NCBI GenBank assembly: GCA_937897315.1
Contig: CALCNS010000270.1
Span: 1 to 7,750 of the forward strand
Length of the DNA: 7,750 bases
Direction: 5' to 3'
Source of the DNA: an uncultured Bacillota bacterium
GTDB lineage: Bacteria > Bacillota > JAAYKD01
Part shown: piece by piece, positions 1 to 6,546 of the stretch
How positions within the stretch are numbered: the stretch's first letter is position 1
Layout of the letters: each line of letters starts with the position of its first letter
Notes under the pieces: model-generated
What the model was told of the DNA's origin: nothing
Seen by the model: only the letters and a program-made list of their open reading frames with translations
Database searches by the model: none
Position numbers and translations under genes: made by a program

Positions 1-796
1 TCAAGCCAGGAAATAGGACTCCATATATGGAAACTCGCATAAAGCTTTTTGCATCGGATAACATGGAACCCAACTCTGGAGCAGGTGGTTGTTGGCCTAA
101 CCCCAAGAAACTCAGAGCCGCGGTGTTCAAAATTTGGGTAGCAACAGACATCGTTGTTTGTACAATGACGGTACCAATGGCATTGGGCAAAATATGCTTA
201 GCTATTATATAAGCTGAGGAGCAACCATAAGATTTCGCTGCTTCAACATATTCCATGTCCACAATATTTAAAATGGCAGAGCGTACAACTCGGGTAAACC
301 CAGGGATTTGCGAGATGGTCAATGCTATGATTAAGTTTCTTACACCTGGTCCTAAAGAAGCAGATATTGCTATGGCCAATAGCAAAGTGGGTATTCCCAT
401 GAGCATATCCATGATACGCATAACAATGTCATCCACTTTGCCACCATAATAAGCGACTAGAGAGCCAATGGCGCTAGCAATCATGGCAGAAAAGAAAGTA
501 GCTGTGAAACCAATCGTCAAGGACACTCTTGATCCGAACAACACACGTGCAAAGATGTCTCTTCCATAATCATCGGTGCCAAATGGATGTTCCAGAGAGG
601 GACCTAAGAATCTTTCTTGGTAATTCTGGTCAATGGCATCTCTTTCATAGTCTGTAATAACACCAGCAAAAATGCTGAATAACAAAATAATACTTAAAGT
701 GAATAACCCTACCATAGCAAGTTTACTCTTTCGAAATCTGCGCCATGTTTCAGCAAATTTCCCTTCTTTTCGGAAGCTGGTAGCATTAGGATGCAC
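1..796 (-). CDS. dppC: DppC/OppC-type ABC peptide transporter permease, 3' end cut by window edge
   Basis: Second membrane subunit of a dipeptide/oligopeptide (Dpp/Opp) ABC importer; it pairs with the DppB-type protein to form the translocation channel. The frame stays open for 265 codons to the window edge, so roughly the last 15-40 residues are missing. The start is GTG at 796-794: an in-frame TAA lies at 805-803, and the next ATG (715) falls inside the conserved first membrane segment. The sequence AAAGGGGG precedes the GTG by 9 bases. Family marks seen: a basic N-terminus followed by a membrane segment (about residues 26-47); HPFGTDDYGRDIF at 70-82, typical of DppC; further hydrophobic segments at about 92-116, 133-148 and 208-230; and the EAA loop (EAAKSYG at 185-191, then ILPN at 202-205), which docks on the ATPases. 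It overlaps dppB by 11 bases, suggesting translational coupling. Family assignment is secure; the exact substrate is not. Confidence 0.93.
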   Translation of the reverse strand, partial: MHPNATSFRKEGKFAETWRRFRKSKLAMVGLFTLSIILLFSIFAGVITDYERDAIDQNYQERFLGPSLEHPFGTDDYGRDIFARVLFGSRVSLTIGFTATFFSAMIASAIGSLVAYYGGKVDDIVMRIMDMLMGIPTLLLAIAISASLGPGVRNLIIALTISQIPGFTRVVRSAILNIVDMEYVEAAKSYGCSSAYIIAKHILPNAIGTVIVQTTMSVATQILNTAALSFLGLGQQPPAPELGSMLSDAKSFMRVSIYGVLFPGL

Positions 797-1742
797 GTTT
801 TTTTACCCCCTTTGCATACCGCGCCTTCACCCTTGGATCGATATAAGCATAAAGTAAATCCACTGTCAACATGATGAAGACATTTAAGAAAGCAAGAAAT
901 AAGATACATGCGGTTGTTTGAGGAATATCTTTCGAACGTATGGAGGCAATGGTTAAGGAGCCTAATCCAGGTATACCAAATATGGATTCAACCAATACCG
1001 TTCCACCCATTAAATATCCAAAACTAATCCCTATTACCGTAATCACAGGCAACAAGGCATTTCTTAAGGAATGCTTAAAGATGATGGAACCTTCTGATGC
1101 TCCCTTTGCACGTGCAGTTCTCACGTAATCCTGACGAATCGTTTCCAACATATTAGAACGAGTGAGACGAATGATTGAAGCAGCAGTACCTAACGATAAA
1201 GTTAATACAGGTAAAATGAAATGTTGAGGAGTGATAGTGCCGGTAAAGGTAGAAGGAAGGAGTTGTAATTGTAGTGAAAAGAAAATGACTAACATAAGAG
1301 CCAGCCAGAACTGGGGTACAGCCGCAAAGAACATGGCTATGATGGTACTTGTAAAATCAATCCATGAATACTGCTTAACAGCTGAAACAATTCCTATGGG
1401 GACTCCAATCATTATGGCTACACAGATCGCCATGACACCAAGCCGGAAGGTGATTCCAAATCGTGCGAATATTTCATCGAAAACCGGCTTCTGTGTTCTG
1501 TATGAGTTACCGAAATCACCAGTTAGCGCTTCTGCGACATAGCGAAAATAGCGCACCAGAAACGGATCGTTCATCCCCATCTCTTCATTCAATTGTGCAA
1601 TTTGCTCTTTGGTCGCCATGGGACCTAAAATTTCGGTAGCCGGATCCCCGGGCGTAAAAGACATGATGCCGAAAACGATGAACGAAACACCTAGTAAGAT
1701 CGGCAACAAAAGCAGCAATCTTTTGATGATGTACCTTGCCAT
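786..1742 (-). CDS. dppB: DppB/OppB-type ABC peptide transporter permease
   Basis: First membrane subunit of the Dpp/Opp importer, 318 residues, a normal family length. Seen: an N-terminal membrane segment directly after MARYIIKR (about residues 9-28); the TPGDPA motif at 30-35 that is almost universal in DppB; a long extracytoplasmic stretch (about 36-100); membrane segments at about 101-120, 133-160, 176-192, 230-250 and 278-298; an EAA-type loop (RTARAKG at 208-214, LRNALLPVI at 226-234); and the C-terminal DLLYAYIDPRVK at 295-306. Two starts are possible. ATG 1748 adds two residues but sits one base after the nearest AAGGA; ATG 1742 has AAGGA with a 7-base gap and gives the usual short N-terminus, so it is preferred. 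The gene follows the solute-binding protein gene across a 69-base gap with a strong stem-loop, and overlaps dppC. The substrate is inferred from family only. Confidence 0.93.
   Translation of the reverse strand: MARYIIKRLLLLLPILLGVSFIVFGIMSFTPGDPATEILGPMATKEQIAQLNEEMGMNDPFLVRYFRYVAEALTGDFGNSYRTQKPVFDEIFARFGITFRLGVMAICVAIMIGVPIGIVSAVKQYSWIDFTSTIIAMFFAAVPQFWLALMLVIFFSLQLQLLPSTFTGTITPQHFILPVLTLSLGTAASIIRLTRSNMLETIRQDYVRTARAKGASEGSIIFKHSLRNALLPVITVIGISFGYLMGGTVLVESIFGIPGLGSLTIASIRSKDIPQTTACILFLAFLNVFIMLTVDLLYAYIDPRVKARYAKGVKKRAS
797..813 (-). promoter_or_regulatory. Ribosome binding site that fixes the GTG start of dppC
   Basis: The minus strand reads AAAGGGGG (813-806) and then nine bases to GTG at 796. 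It lies within the last codons of dppB. With the in-frame stop at 805-803, it leaves GTG as the only sensible start. A ribosome finishing dppB at 786 would already have passed this start, so the 11-base overlap favours re-initiation. Confidence 0.6.
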
Positions 1743-1775
1743 ATACATTTCCTTCCTGCTTATGGGTTATAGTCT

Positions 1776-1802
1776 GTAGGGAGTGGGGAACCCACTCCCT
1801 AC
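1776..1802 (-). promoter_or_regulatory. Intercistronic stem-loop between the solute-binding protein and permease genes
   Basis: A perfect 12-bp inverted repeat (GTAGGGAGTGGG and its complement) encloses a 3-base loop at 1788-1790. One bulged base would allow about three more pairs outside it. The stem is GC-rich and begins nine bases after the stop codon of the solute-binding protein gene. On neither strand is it followed by a T-run, so it is not a standard intrinsic terminator. Hairpins at this place in binding-protein transporter operons are known to protect the upstream mRNA end or to reduce read-through, giving more binding protein than permease. That role is inferred here. Confidence 0.7.
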
Positions 1803-1811
1803 TAGATCAAA

Positions 1812-3347
1812 CTATTTTGTCCAAGCCATGTCTTGAACAGCAGAGAATCCATTATTAAAAGCACGTTCAATCGATAATGAAGGATTGTAACAAGCTGTTA
1901 CAACACGACGATAGATGGGAATAACAACAACATCTTCATACAGCTTTTTCTCTATGGGTGCATAGGCAGCTTTTCTTTGTACGGGATCCAAAACAGAAGC
2001 CCCGGTATCGAACGCTGTATCGACCTCTTCGTCATCTAAACGAGAGAAATTATAACCGCCAATCGCATTGGAATGAAGAATGGTACTCCATAATGCGACA
2101 TCGGGATCCACAGTTTGAACAATTGTGGACATAGAGTAGTTTCCACTCTTCATGTCACTTACCCAAGTATTAGCTTCGAGTAACTCGACAGAAATATTAA
2201 TCCCAACTTTTTTCAGTTGTTCCTGATAGACAATCCCAATCTTCTTATAATTCTCATAGCCGACTTTAAAAGGAATGACTTCTCCGGCATATGTAGTCTT
2301 TGCTAAAAACTCTTTTGCCTTTTCTACATTGTATTCCGGAATATGAATTTCTCCGGTAAACCCAACTGTTTGTTCATCGTAAAGATGAGTTGATACTTCT
2401 GCAATTCCATCCATACCATATGCCACAATTTCTTCACGATTGGTAGCATATGCTAAAGCTTTTCTGAAATTTACATCATTAATGAATGGAGCTTCTAAGT
2501 TCATAACAATATAGCCACTTCCCATGGTTGGGTTCAAATCAAGGGTCAGCTTACCATCTTTCTTAATCTGTTCAGCAGCAACAGAAGGAATGGTATAAGT
2601 TAAGTCTATTTCTTTGTTTTGTGTAGCAATCAGAGCAGTTTCCGGATTGGTTAATACCACATACGTAGCTGTTTTGATTTGTGGTTTTTCTCCATGATAA
2701 TCTGCAAATCGTTCTAAAACAACTTGGGCACCGGCATCCCACTTGACAAAAGTATATGGCCCTGTACCCACAGGCTTTAGGTTCACCTGATCACCAGCTG
2801 CCTTGACGGCTTTTTCATTCATAATGCAAACGGTAGAAGCTACAGCATTTAGGAACGGAACATAGGGTTTCTCTAAAGTGATTTTCGCTGTTAAAGCATC
2901 TACCGCTTCTACTTTGGCAATGGACTTCGTATAATTTGCCATTTGATTAGAAGTTTTGGCTCGTTCCATAGAAAACACAATGTCGTTCGCTGTTAGTTTT
3001 TCACCATTATGGAATTTAACGTTGTCTTTTAATTTAAAAGTGTACACGGTGCCGTCTTCGCTAACCGTGTAATCGGTAACTAATACTTTTTCAAACTCAC
3101 CATTGTAATAACGTAATAAGGTATCGAAAATATTGGTGTAGACAACTTTGTCAAGGGTCATTCCACTGTTGTAGGGATCAAAGGATTTGAAGTCGGAGTA
3201 GACTGCCATTTTTATGGTATCTTTCAATGCGGGAGTAGGGGTTTGATACTCGTCTTTGACATCAGTCTTTGGTGAACAACCTGCAAATAATGATAGCACC
3301 ATAACGAAAACGAACAGGACCGCAAAAAACTTTTTCTGGTTTCTCAT
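1812..3347 (-). CDS. dppA: Family 5 extracellular solute-binding lipoprotein (DppA/OppA type)
   Basis: Surface receptor that binds the peptide-like substrate and delivers it to the DppBC channel; 511 residues, usual for the SBP_bac_5 family. The N-terminus is a lipoprotein signal: positively charged MRNQKK, a hydrophobic core (7-21), and lipobox FAGC with Cys24 as the predicted lipid-attached residue. After a short linker come family marks: DPYNSGMT near 58-64, the conserved LKDNVKFHNGEKLTANDIVF block (106-125), VGTGPYTFVKWD (193-204), RKALAYATNREEI (295-307) and DPDVALW (414-420), in the region where family members have an acidic residue contacting the peptide amino end. The frame is open upstream to 3503, but that would overlap dppF; ATG 3347 has AGGAG eight bases upstream and starts exactly at the signal peptide. 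It sits 25 bases after dppF and is followed by a stem-loop. Di- or oligopeptides are likely substrates, but family 5 proteins also bind nickel, heme and opines. Confidence 0.95.
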   Translation of the reverse strand: MRNQKKFFAVLFVFVMVLSLFAGCSPKTDVKDEYQTPTPALKDTIKMAVYSDFKSFDPYNSGMTLDKVVYTNIFDTLLRYYNGEFEKVLVTDYTVSEDGTVYTFKLKDNVKFHNGEKLTANDIVFSMERAKTSNQMANYTKSIAKVEAVDALTAKITLEKPYVPFLNAVASTVCIMNEKAVKAAGDQVNLKPVGTGPYTFVKWDAGAQVVLERFADYHGEKPQIKTATYVVLTNPETALIATQNKEIDLTYTIPSVAAEQIKKDGKLTLDLNPTMGSGYIVMNLEAPFINDVNFRKALAYATNREEIVAYGMDGIAEVSTHLYDEQTVGFTGEIHIPEYNVEKAKEFLAKTTYAGEVIPFKVGYENYKKIGIVYQEQLKKVGINISVELLEANTWVSDMKSGNYSMSTIVQTVDPDVALWSTILHSNAIGGYNFSRLDDEEVDTAFDTGASVLDPVQRKAAYAPIEKKLYEDVVVIPIYRRVVTACYNPSLSIERAFNNGFSAVQDMAWTK

Positions 3348-3360
3348 TGAGCTCTCTCCT
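3348..3360 (-). promoter_or_regulatory. Ribosome binding site that fixes the start of the solute-binding protein gene
   Basis: AGGAG at 3360-3356 is followed by an 8-base spacer to ATG 3347. This supports the lipoprotein start over the 52-codon upstream extension, which would run into the end of dppF. It is one of the strongest sites in the operon, as expected for a protein needed in excess. Confidence 0.8.
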
Positions 3361-3372
3361 TTGCTTTCTTGA

Positions 3373-4335
3373 TTATTTATCAAAAAGTACGCACGCGACT
3401 TTATGATTGGTCTCAACTTCCCTGAGCGGAATATCTTTCCCGGAACAAGCTTCAGTGGCATAAGGGCAACGGACTGCAAAACGACATCCTGGCGGAGGAT
3501 CAATAGGACTTGTTAACTCACCTTTAATACTCTTTCGTTTAAAACCCGGTTCTCTCAGATGAGGAATGGGAATGGCATCGAGCAATGCTTTGGTATAAGG
3601 GTGTAAAGGGTTACGAAACAACTCGTCACTGATCGTCCACTCAATACATTGACCTAAATACATTACCATTATTTCATCAGAAATGTGTTTGACAACAGAA
3701 AGATTGTGTGTAATGAAGAGGTAGGTTAAATCTAGTTTATCCTGAAGATCCATCATCAAATTAAGAATTTGTGCTTGAATTGAAACATCTAATGCCGAAA
3801 CGGGTTCATCGCAAACAATGAATTTCGGTGTTAGTGATAACGCTCTGGCAACACCTACGCGTTGCCTTCGTCCACCATCCAGTTCATGAGGATAAGCGTT
3901 ATATAACCTAGGAGCTAACCCAACAATTTGCATAAGCTCGTTTACGCGATCGTCCAAGTCTTTTGTTGTTGGCAAAAAGCGATTGATTTTCATCGGTTCG
4001 AGAATGATATCGCTAATTGTCATCCGGGGGTTGAGAGAAGCATATGGGTCTTGGAATATGATTTGCATATCTCTTAGTTTTTTTCTAGCTTCGCTTTTAT
4101 GAATATGCAGTATGTTTTCTCCTTCAAAGAAAATCTCTCCGGAATCTGGTTCTAACAAGCGTAATACTGTTCTTCCTAAAGTCGATTTACCACAGCCCGA
4201 TTCACCGACAACCCCTAATGTTTTACCTTTATTGATGCGTAAACTGATATCGTCAACAGCATGAATTCGTCCAGAGGGAGTGGTAAAAAATTTCTTCAGA
4301 TTTCGAGTTTCCAACAAGGGTGACTGAACCTGCAT
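3373..4335 (-). CDS. dppF: DppF/OppF-type ABC transporter ATP-binding protein
   Basis: Cytoplasmic ATPase, one of two that power the importer; 320 residues, normal for the family. Seen in order: Walker A GESGCGKST (44-52), Q-loop Gln95 in FQDPYASLNPR, ABC signature (LDGGRRQR, 152-159), Walker B FIVCDEP (172-178, Asp176/Glu177), D-loop SALD, switch His210, then the C-terminal oligopeptide-transporter domain with NPLHPYTKALL (242-252). This domain has Cys284-x5-Cys290-x6-Cys297-x17-Cys315, the spacing known in Dpp-type ATPases to hold an iron-sulfur cluster. The signature departs from the textbook LSGGQ (Ser to Asp, Gln to Arg); a DGGRRQR form is, as I recall, common among clostridial OppF proteins, so loss of function is not implied. 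The start has AGGAG eight bases upstream. Only five bases separate it from dppD, and its ribosome binding site lies in the end of dppD, so the two ATPases are probably translated together. Confidence 0.94.
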   Translation of the reverse strand: MQVQSPLLETRNLKKFFTTPSGRIHAVDDISLRINKGKTLGVVGESGCGKSTLGRTVLRLLEPDSGEIFFEGENILHIHKSEARKKLRDMQIIFQDPYASLNPRMTISDIILEPMKINRFLPTTKDLDDRVNELMQIVGLAPRLYNAYPHELDGGRRQRVGVARALSLTPKFIVCDEPVSALDVSIQAQILNLMMDLQDKLDLTYLFITHNLSVVKHISDEIMVMYLGQCIEWTISDELFRNPLHPYTKALLDAIPIPHLREPGFKRKSIKGELTSPIDPPPGCRFAVRCPYATEACSGKDIPLREVETNHKVACVLFDK

Positions 4336-4340
4336 TTCTT

Positions 4341-5324
4341 TTACTCCTCTCTGACCTCTCTATGTGCATAAAAATGACATTGAATCGCATGTTCTTGATT
4401 GCGGTAAAACAAGGGCTGTTCTGATTGACAAATGTCCATGCATTTTGGACATCTAGGGTGAAATTTGCATCCGCTGGGTAAGTTTGTAGGATCCGGCATG
4501 AGACCCTCAATGGGGTTTAATCGTTCTGTAGTAGAATAAATGTTGGGTATAGAGCCAAACAATCCTTCAGTATAAGGATGATTAAAAGTGCCCTCATAAA
4601 TATCCTTTGCTGTTCCATATTCAACAATTTCTCCGGCATACATGATTGCCACTTTATCACAGAATTCTGCAACAATACCTAAGTCATGAGTAATGAGCAA
4701 GATAGAGGTTTGAATCTTATCTTTCAACTCCTGCATCATATCGAGAATTTGTGCTTGGATGGTTACATCGAGAGCAGTGGTCGGTTCATCTGCCAAGAGC
4801 AAATCGGGCTCACAAGCCAATGCGATAGCAATCACAACTCGCTGCTTCATTCCACCAGAGAACTGATGTGGATAATCGTTTTTTCGTGAAGCCATAATTC
4901 CCACTAACTGCAACATATCTTCTACTCGTTTTTCCACTTGATCTTTCGGTAAATCCATGTGGAGTTTTATAGCTTCAGCGATTTGCTCTCCAACTGTGAG
5001 TACGGGGTTAAGACTGCTCATGGGATCCTGAAAAATCATCGAAATTTGACTACCACGGATTAATCGCATATCGGCTTCTGTTGCCTGAATTAAATCATGA
5101 CCTTGAAAGAGAATCGAGCCTTCGAGAATTCTCCCATTTTGCTTAGGTAAAAGCTTAAGTAAGGTTAATGCCAGTGTGGTCTTCCCTGCTCCAGTTTCAC
5201 CAACCAAACCCAAGGTTTCACCTTTTTTCATATTTAGAGAAATATTATTAATGGCATGAACGATTTGTCCATCCGCCGAGTAAACGACCTTGAGATTGTG
5301 AATCTTCAAAAATTCTCCCGACAT
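4341..5324 (-). CDS. dppD: DppD/OppD-type ABC transporter ATP-binding protein
   Basis: Partner ATPase of the DppF-type protein; 327 residues, normal length. Seen: Walker [10 protein letters not shown] (42-50), Q-loop Gln99 in [11 protein letters not shown], intact signature FSGGMKQR (155-162), Walker B LLLADEP (175-181), D-loop TALD, switch His213, then the C-terminal domain with FNHPYTEGL (247-255). Four cysteines follow, C286-x5-C292-x6-C299-x16-C316, matching the iron-sulfur spacing of the family, plus an extra Cys295. The frame is open upstream to 5486, but that part overlaps the regulator gene and is not DppD-like. Tandem ATGs lie at 5327 and 5324; the ribosome binding sequence GTGGTGAT (5335-5328) abuts the first, which leaves better spacing for the second (MSGEFLKI), so 5324 is chosen; two starts differ by one residue. 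It lies 26 bases after the regulator stop with no terminator between, so it is co-transcribed with it. Confidence 0.94.
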   Translation of the reverse strand: MSGEFLKIHNLKVVYSADGQIVHAINNISLNMKKGETLGLVGETGAGKTTLALTLLKLLPKQNGRILEGSILFQGHDLIQATEADMRLIRGSQISMIFQDPMSSLNPVLTVGEQIAEAIKLHMDLPKDQVEKRVEDMLQLVGIMASRKNDYPHQFSGGMKQRVVIAIALACEPDLLLADEPTTALDVTIQAQILDMMQELKDKIQTSILLITHDLGIVAEFCDKVAIMYAGEIVEYGTAKDIYEGTFNHPYTEGLFGSIPNIYSTTERLNPIEGLMPDPTNLPSGCKFHPRCPKCMDICQSEQPLFYRNQEHAIQCHFYAHREVREE

Positions 5325-5327
5325 CAT

Positions 5328-5335
5328 ATCACCAC
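5328..5335 (-). promoter_or_regulatory. Ribosome binding site of dppD, touching tandem ATG starts
   Basis: The minus strand reads GTGGTGAT immediately before ATGATG. Its GGTGAT matches the 3' half of the full anti-Shine-Dalgarno complement (AGGAGGTGAT). Measured from the GG, the second ATG (5324) is seven bases away, the first only four. The site excludes the longer upstream reading of this frame. Confidence 0.6.
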
Positions 5336-5350
5336 GTTTCTGTAAGTATT

Positions 5351-6295
5351 CTATTTCAAAAACTCCACTAGCATATTCATCGATTGAGCATTGATTCCAT
5401 CGAGCAATTCTAGAACAGGTATGGTGCTCTGTATACGATCTTTTAGGTAGACCGTAGTTGCAGGAGAGGAGCAAATAGCCAGCCATTTGTCACCAAAATC
5501 TAAATCGCAATTTAAAGCATCATCATAGTGTATGGATAAATCGATGTCACTGCGTATGGAGTAAATCAAATTCTGTAAAGCCGAGACTGGATCATGACGT
5601 CTGCAAAACAACCCGACTTTTCCCTGAGTAGGGACGTTGTTTAGAGTTTCAATAACAGATTCGCGGATGTTCTGCACCATTCCACATACCATGGGGGCGT
5701 AAACACCTTTGGTATTCCGTAATCGAGAATAATGAAAATATGTGGTGACTATGGCGCTATATTGCTCTAATTCTTCCGGATTCTTCTTTACAAAATCCTC
5801 AAACTCTTTAATCAACATACCAACAATAGGAAACGAAGTTGCTTGTTCGATTTGTTGACCCAGTCCATCTATGGTCTGCCTATCGGTTTCTACTAAAAGA
5901 ATGGGTTTATGCTCTAGTGAAGTTAAGTATTCTTGAAAGGTTTGTTCAAAGATATCTCGAACTTCTTGTGGTGTTAACGCGGATCTCAAGACGTTTTTTA
6001 CCGCTTTTCGAAACTCGGTGGTGCACTCATCTAGGTTTTCCTCTACAGACAAAACGAAGGTACCATGATGTGGCCGTGTCACCAAATATCCATCTTTCTC
6101 CAGTTTTTTGTATACACTTCGTACAGTATTGGCACTAATACCTAATAACTCTGCTAGGTTTCGTATGGTTGGTAGCCGTTCCTGGCGAGAAATATCTCCC
6201 GATGAGATACTCCAGCGAATGTTGTTCTCTAGCTGTTTGATATATGGTTCATTCGATTGAGGGTTTAATTTCCACTTCACTTGATAGTTAAACAT
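5351..6295 (-). CDS. GntR-type transcriptional regulator with an unrecognised C-terminal sensor-like domain
   Basis: 314-residue DNA-binding protein. The N-terminal 17-83 stretch is a GntR winged helix-turn-helix: EPYIKQLENNI, the LPTIRNLAELLGIS helix, NTVRSVYKKLEKDGYL as recognition helix, and the wing (GTFV at 78-81). After an acidic helical linker (about 84-128), residues 130-314 alternate hydrophobic strands and helices (ILLVETD, FPIVGML, SAIVTTYFHYS, KVGLFCRRHD, DLSIHYDD, KWLAICSS, IPVLELL), as in an alpha/beta ligand-binding domain. I do not recognise this domain: it lacks the FadR all-helical, HutC/UTRA or aminotransferase (MocR) marks, and is too long for YtrA. The start is ATG 6295, not TTG 6301: AGGAGG lies seven bases before the ATG but one base before the TTG. 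As first gene of the transporter operon, with dyads at its own promoter, it probably represses or activates both directions in response to the imported substrate. That role is inferred. Confidence 0.88.
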   Translation of the reverse strand: MFNYQVKWKLNPQSNEPYIKQLENNIRWSISSGDISRQERLPTIRNLAELLGISANTVRSVYKKLEKDGYLVTRPHHGTFVLSVEENLDECTTEFRKAVKNVLRSALTPQEVRDIFEQTFQEYLTSLEHKPILLVETDRQTIDGLGQQIEQATSFPIVGMLIKEFEDFVKKNPEELEQYSAIVTTYFHYSRLRNTKGVYAPMVCGMVQNIRESVIETLNNVPTQGKVGLFCRRHDPVSALQNLIYSIRSDIDLSIHYDDALNCDLDFGDKWLAICSSPATTVYLKDRIQSTIPVLELLDGINAQSMNMLVEFLK

Positions 6296-6302
6296 TCTCA
6301 AA

Positions 6303-6308
6303 CCTCCT
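6303..6308 (-). promoter_or_regulatory. Perfect ribosome binding site AGGAGG of the regulator gene
   Basis: AGGAGG at 6308-6303 lies seven bases upstream of ATG 6295. The in-frame TTG at 6301 would sit one base from it and cannot be used, so this site decides the start. Confidence 0.85.
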
Positions 6309-6311
6309 GAG

Positions 6312-6355
6312 TAACATTGTTCTATTCATACCATTGTTTTCATATTAGCATTGCA
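6312..6355. repeat. Three phased CATTG-core dyads, candidate operator of the regulator
   Basis: On the plus strand TAACATTGTT (6312-6321), TACCATTGTT (6329-6338) and TAGCATTGCA (6346-6355) share TANCATTG and begin exactly 17 bases apart. Each is a short dyad about the central T of CATTG (AACA-T-TGTT perfect; GCA-T-TGC perfect; the middle copy has one mismatch). They cover the -10 region, the start point and the leader of the operon promoter. The layout suits cooperative binding by a dimeric GntR-type regulator and autoregulation. The repeats are seen; binding is inferred. Confidence 0.62.
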
Positions 6356-6370
6356 AAAACGAGATGTCAA
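6342..6370 (-). promoter_or_regulatory. Sigma-A-type promoter of the regulator-transporter operon
   Basis: The minus strand has TTGACA (6370-6365), exactly 17 bases, then TAATAT (6347-6342): a consensus -35 and a -10 with two mismatches to TATAAT. Transcription should begin near 6335, giving a leader of about 40 bases. An AT-rich stretch including AAAAATATTTTT (6390-6401) lies upstream at about -56 to -67 and may act as a weak UP-like element. A dyad with a CATTG core covers part of the spacer and touches the -10 box, so a bound regulator could block polymerase. Confidence 0.82.
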
Positions 6371-6447
6371 GTATTCCCTATGCCTTAATAAAAATATTTT
6401 TGAATGTCGTTTTACCTAAAAAAGAAACAAATTCTTTTAAATAGTAC

Positions 6448-6479
6448 TTTACATTTTACTAGAGTTGATATAGTATAAT
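6448..6479 (+). promoter_or_regulatory. Putative promoter of the M24 peptidase gene
   Basis: TATAAT at 6474-6479 is a perfect -10 box, placing transcription start near 6486 and a leader of about 60 bases. No good -35 lies at 17 bases: the best is TTTACA (6448-6453) with a long 20-base spacer, or TACATT (6450-6455) at 18. An alternative pairing is TTTACA with TATAGT (6469-6474) at 15 bases. The weak -35 may mean low basal activity or a need for an activator. Confidence 0.5.
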
Positions 6480-6510
6480 AAGAATATTCGATGACTTTGA
6501 TTAGTATTGA

Positions 6511-6520
6511 TACCATTGTT
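6511..6520. repeat. Fourth CATTG dyad, candidate operator before the peptidase gene
   Basis: TACCATTGTT at 6511-6520 is identical to the middle copy of the cluster at the operon promoter, and the 11-bp stretch ATACCATTGTT is shared by both. It lies about 25-35 bases after the likely peptidase transcription start and upstream of the ribosome binding site, where a bound protein could act as a roadblock. A weaker half-match, TAGTATTG, lies nine bases upstream at 6502-6509. Confidence 0.5.
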
Positions 6521-6532
6521 CACTCAATTACA

Positions 6533-6538
6533 AAGGAG
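6533..6538 (+). promoter_or_regulatory. Ribosome binding site of the M24 peptidase gene
   Basis: AAGGAG is followed by an 8-base spacer to ATG 6547. Spacing and sequence are near ideal and support this start. Confidence 0.8.
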
Positions 6539-6546
6539 AGATTCTC

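Noticed and set aside
1231..1542. 103-codon plus-strand open frame inside dppB, and similar plus-strand frames at 27-212, 255-449, 672-857, 940-1128, 4686-4889 and 5839-6138
   Set aside because: All lie opposite clearly conserved genes, have no convincing ribosome binding site, and their residue patterns are those of reversed codons.
1642..1652. GGATCCCCGGG, which matches part of a common cloning-vector polylinker
   Set aside because: On the minus strand it encodes the conserved TPGDPA motif of DppB in an uninterrupted frame, so the match is coincidence and not vector sequence.
1776..1802. The intercistronic hairpin as a Rho-independent terminator
   Set aside because: No T-run follows it on either strand, and the permease genes downstream have no other visible promoter.
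3348..3503. N-terminal extension of the solute-binding protein frame to 3503
   Set aside because: It overlaps the end of dppF, has no signal-peptide character, and the good ribosome binding site and lipoprotein signal start at 3347.
5328..5486. N-terminal extension of the dppD frame to 5486
   Set aside because: It overlaps the 3' part of the regulator gene, shows no similarity to DppD N-termini, and a ribosome binding site stands right before the internal ATGs.
6390..6401. AAAAATATTTTT palindrome as an operator or terminator
   Set aside because: It is a low-complexity A/T palindrome without a GC stem; at most it acts as bent or UP-like DNA upstream of the operon promoter.
6428..6442. Possible CodY box in the AT-rich middle of the divergent region
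   Set aside because: It matches the AATTTTCWGAAAATT consensus poorly, with several mismatches that AT-rich DNA easily gives by chance.
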